Origin: Novosphingobium sp. CECT 9465
GTDB taxonomy: Bacteria; Pseudomonadota; Alphaproteobacteria; Sphingomonadales; Sphingomonadaceae
Length of the DNA stretch: 64,000 bases
NCBI RefSeq assembly: GCF_920987055.1
Contig: NZ_CAKLBX010000003.1
Span: 223,888-287,887 of the forward strand
Direction of reading: 5' to 3'
The notes under the pieces: generated by a model
Told to the model about the DNA's origin: nothing
Database searches by the model: none
Seen by the model: only the letters and a program-made list of their open reading frames with translations
Position numbers and translations under genes: made by a program
Part shown: positions 61,209 to 64,000 of the stretch, in pieces
How positions within the stretch are numbered: position 1 is the stretch's first letter
Layout of the letters: every line of letters starts with the position of its first letter

Positions 61209-64000
61209 GTGCCGGCACGCATTCCTATGACCGAGCGGCAACGCAATGCCCTGTTGGCACTTCCCGATAGCGAAGAAATGGTGGTGCGGCATTGTAACCT
61301 TGATGCCGCCGACCTCGCGGCGATCGGGACCGCTCGCACCTCGGCGACCCGGCTCGGATATGCTCTGCAATTATGCTGTCTTCGCTACCCGGGACGGCAC
61401 TTGCGACAAAATGAGCTGCTACCTGCGGTCATGCTCGACCATATTGCCGAGCAGGTCGGCGTGGAGCCGGACGTCATTGCGGCCTTCGCCCGCCGCAATC
61501 CTACCCGCTACGATCAGCTCGCCGGGATCAAGGCCAGATTTGGATTTCGCGACCTAGGCAAGCCGTTGCGCGCGGAGGTCATGGCGTGGCTGGTCAAGGA
61601 GGCGACGGGCATCGTTGACGGAAGGCTCCTGCTCGACCGCCTCCTCGATGAAATGCGGCGTCGGCTGATCGTCATCCCGGGAGCTAGTGTCGTCGAACGG
61701 ATGGCCGGCGAAGCAATGTATCGGGCAGAAACGAACTTGATTGCGGAGATTGACGGCGGCCTTGATACCGATGCCCGACGGCGTCTTGACGAATTGGTCG
61801 ATGACAAAGTGCATGATCGGCAAAGCCGCTTCTCCTGGCTTCGCGAACCGCAGCCTCGGGTTGCACCGGCATCGCTGATCGAAATAGTTGAAAAGGTTGG
61901 CCTGATCCGCTCGACGTGCGGATTGCCGCTATCAGTTGATCCAGGACATGGCCCGCGCATGGCCCAGTTCGCCCGCGAGGGTGTGCGTTATACAGCCCAG
62001 GCCTTCCAGCAGATGGGGGCAGCTCGGCGGCATGTCATTCTGCTCGCCACGTTGGGCGATCTGGAAGCCACATTGACCGATGCCGCCATCGGCATATTCG
62101 GATCGCTGGTGGGACGTGCCCATCTGCGTGCGCGAAAACGTCTTGAGCAGCGTGTGGCCATCTCTGGAAGCGAGGGGCGTGAACGGATGGTTCGTGTCGC
62201 CAAGGTCCTCGAGGCAATCACTCACGCAGCGCGGAATGGCGAGGATATCGGCGCTGCGATCCAGAGGGTTACTTCTCTCGACACGATCGAGGCCGATGCT
62301 GCGATCATCCGGCGTACGGCCATGCCGCAGCGTGATGACGTCCTCGACGAAATCGCGGCAGAATATCGTGCTTTCAAACGGCTCGGACCGGCATTCCTGC
62401 GAGCCTTTGATTTCCATGGCGGGGCGAGCACTACGGCGCTGCGCGAGGCGATGGCGGTTTTGGCCGACCTCGATGGTGATTGGCGCAAACCCTTTCCGGA
62501 CCGCCCGCCGCTCGGCCATGTCGAACGGCGTTGGCGCCGCCATGTCATGGCTGATGGAGGAATAGACCGCGTCTATTGGGAAATGGCGACCTACAGTGCG
62601 CTCGCCAATGCGCTGGCCGCGGGAGATATCTGGGTTCCGACTTCCCGGCTGTATCGCTCGCTGGATACGCTTTTGATGCCGCCAGCAGCCGCTGCGCCGC
62701 AAACCAGGTTTTCGCTCGGTGACCCACATGCCTGGCTTGATGAGCGTGCCGCCAAGCTTGACAATGCCTTAATCAGCGTGGCGCGCAGCCTGGACAGTCG
62801 CGACGCCGCTTTGTTCGCCGGAGAGCGGCTACGTTTTCCCAAGGAACAGAGGGACGATAGTGGGGACGATGCAGGGCAAAAACTCGCGCACGCCTGCTAT
62901 CGGATGCTGCCTGCCACACGGATTACTGATGTTCTCTCACAGGTCGAGCGCTGGACGGGGTTCACACAGCACTTCGGCCATCTTTCTTCCGGGTTACCGC
63001 CAGGCGACGAACGGGCCTTTCTTGCCACGCTGATCGCCGAGGCGACCAACCTGGGTATGTCGCGAATGGCAGAAGTCTGCGGCGCAGCATCAAGGCGGGC
63101 GCTACTGCGCATGCAGACGTGGCGCATGCGCGAGGAAACCTTCCGAGCCGCCCTTGCCTGTCTCACCGATGCCATCCATGCTGAACCGATCTCAGCCTGG
63201 TTCGGGGCGGGACACCGTGCTTCTGCCGATGGGCAGGCCTTTTATCTCGGTGGTGCCGGCGAGGCCGGGGGAGCGGTCAACGCGCATTACGGCCGCGACC
63301 CGGTAGTGAAGATCTACACGACGATTACCGACCGATACGCCCCTCTCCACCAAACCGTCATCGCCGGCACGGCGGGCGAGGCTATCCATGCCCTCGATGG
63401 TATCCTCGGGCACGACAGCAACGCCAATCTTACAGCTTTGCACACAGACGGCGGCGGCGTCTCCGACATCGTGTTCGCGGTGATGCATCTGCTCGGCCTC
63501 GATTTTGAGCCCCGTATTCCCCGTCTGTCGGATCGACGCCTTTACGCTTTCGAGCCCGCCGGCAGTTATGGCAAGTTGGCTCCGCTTTTTGGCCGAAAGC
63601 TCAACCGAGATATCATCGCCGGCCATTGGCCTGAGATTGCGCAGGTCATCGGCGCAATGCGTGATCGTACCGTGACCCCGTCTCTGATCCTGAAAAAGCT
63701 ATCCGCCTACCGCCAGCAGAACAGCCTTGCCGCGGCCTTACGCGAGATCGGGAGGATCGAGCGGACGCTGTTCACATTGCGTTGGTTTGAGGAACCGGAA
63801 CTGCGCCGGATAGTGACAGCCGAACTGAACAAGGGGGAGGCGCGCAATAGCCTGGCGCGAGCCATCGCCTTCCACCGCCTCGGGCGTTTCCGGGATCGAG
63901 GCCTCGAAAACCAACAAATCCGGGCGGCGGCGCTCAATCTTACGTCCGCCGCAATCATCCTGTTCAACTGCCGCTATCTCGGCCGCGCCGTTGACGAATT
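61209..64000 (+). CDS. tnpA: Tn3-family transposase, runs off the window
   Basis: GTG at 61209 with GGAGG seven bases upstream opens 930 codons without a stop to the window edge; a full Tn3 TnpA is about 960-1000 residues. The N-terminal DNA-binding part (DUF4158: LPDSEEMVVRHCNLDAADLA) is followed by the catalytic domain, with ADGQAFYLGGAGEAGG, LHTDGGGVSDIVFAVMHLLGLDF and LKKLSAYRQQNSLAAALREIGRIERT. It should mediate replicative transposition from ends that are not in view. Confidence 0.93.
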   Translation, partial: MPARIPMTERQRNALLALPDSEEMVVRHCNLDAADLAAIGTARTSATRLGYALQLCCLRYPGRHLRQNELLPAVMLDHIAEQVGVEPDVIAAFARRNPTRYDQLAGIKARFGFRDLGKPLRAEVMAWLVKEATGIVDGRLLLDRLLDEMRRRLIVIPGASVVERMAGEAMYRAETNLIAEIDGGLDTDARRRLDELVDDKVHDRQSRFSWLREPQPRVAPASLIEIVEKVGLIRSTCGLPLSVDPGHGPRMAQFAREGVRYTAQAFQQMGAARRHVILLATLGDLEATLTDAAIGIFGSLVGRAHLRARKRLEQRVAISGSEGRERMVRVAKVLEAITHAARNGEDIGAAIQRVTSLDTIEADAAIIRRTAMPQRDDVLDEIAAEYRAFKRLGPAFLRAFDFHGGASTTALREAMAVLADLDGDWRKPFPDRPPLGHVERRWRRHVMADGGIDRVYWEMATYSALANALAAGDIWVPTSRLYRSLDTLLMPPAAAAPQTRFSLGDPHAWLDERAAKLDNALISVARSLDSRDAALFAGERLRFPKEQRDDSGDDAGQKLAHACYRMLPATRITDVLSQVERWTGFTQHFGHLSSGLPPGDERAFLATLIAEATNLGMSRMAEVCGAASRRALLRMQTWRMREETFRAALACLTDAIHAEPISAWFGAGHRASADGQAFYLGGAGEAGGAVNAHYGRDPVVKIYTTITDRYAPLHQTVIAGTAGEAIHALDGILGHDSNANLTALHTDGGGVSDIVFAVMHLLGLDFEPRIPRLSDRRLYAFEPAGSYGKLAPLFGRKLNRDIIAGHWPEIAQVIGAMRDRTVTPSLILKKLSAYRQQNSLAAALREIGRIERTLFTLRWFEEPELRRIVTAELNKGEARNSLARAIAFHRLGRFRDRGLENQQIRAAALNLTSAAIILFNCRYLGRAVDE

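Overview
This window looks like a stretch of a large plasmid from a sphingomonad (Sphingobium/Novosphingobium/Sphingomonas type). The reasons are high G+C, a Rep_3-type initiator next to parAB, GTTC-N7-GTTC LexA boxes of the alphaproteobacterial type, many TonB-dependent receptors, Tat-exported PhoD phosphatases, and a dense mosaic of IS6100, Tn3, IS21, IS3 and TniABQ elements. No tRNA, rRNA, CRISPR array or conjugation gene was seen. 

Backbone (1-12.3 kb): a small transglutaminase-like protein, a LexA-boxed umuD-umuC pair, a 1405-residue protein fusing an adenine methyltransferase to a strawberry-notch-type helicase, and a toprim/zinc-finger primase-like gene. The replication and partition block follows: 22-bp iterons, a Rep operator, repA, parA and parB with three perfect parS-like palindromes. 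A WGR-domain protein closes it. Two further copies of the iteron core lie inside the parB coding region. 

Mobile block 1 (12.3-19.6 kb): a tniA-tniB-tniQ transposition module has cut off the 5' part of a winged-helix gene. It is followed by a second protein of the same unnamed family, a tyrosine recombinase and an IS6100 copy that has lost one end. 

Oxidoreductase island (19.6-31.1 kb) between two IS6100 copies in the same orientation: a carboxymuconolactone-decarboxylase-like protein, three aldo/keto reductases, a Tat-exported flavodoxin-fold reductase, a LysR regulator, a cupin, two SDRs, an NmrA-like protein and a DUF2255 protein, with a truncated secreted cupin at each edge. Together they look like a detoxification or small-molecule redox cluster; the substrate cannot be told from sequence. 

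Transposon scrapyard (31-36.9 kb): pieces of Tn3-family transposases, a 395-bp native relic with an SOS box between two Tn3 ends, a long resolvase, and a 5'-deleted katE. 

Phosphorus-acquisition island (37-50.8 kb): phoD; a divergent ECF sigma-fecR-TonB receptor operon sharing an intergenic region with two Pho-box-like repeats; a TonB receptor coupled by TGATG to a Tat-exported glycerophosphodiesterase; and a second TonB receptor (now truncated) coupled the same way to a second phoD. The layout suggests outer-membrane uptake paired with periplasmic hydrolysis of organic phosphate esters. 

Right end (50.8-64 kb): an IS21 istB remnant, a siderophore-receptor remnant, small secreted, lipoprotein, YgjV and GNAT genes, an IS3 element split by a 2240-bp group II intron, a small frameshifted gene, a receptor without a visible signal peptide, and a Tn3-family tnpR/tnpA pair whose tnpA runs off the window.
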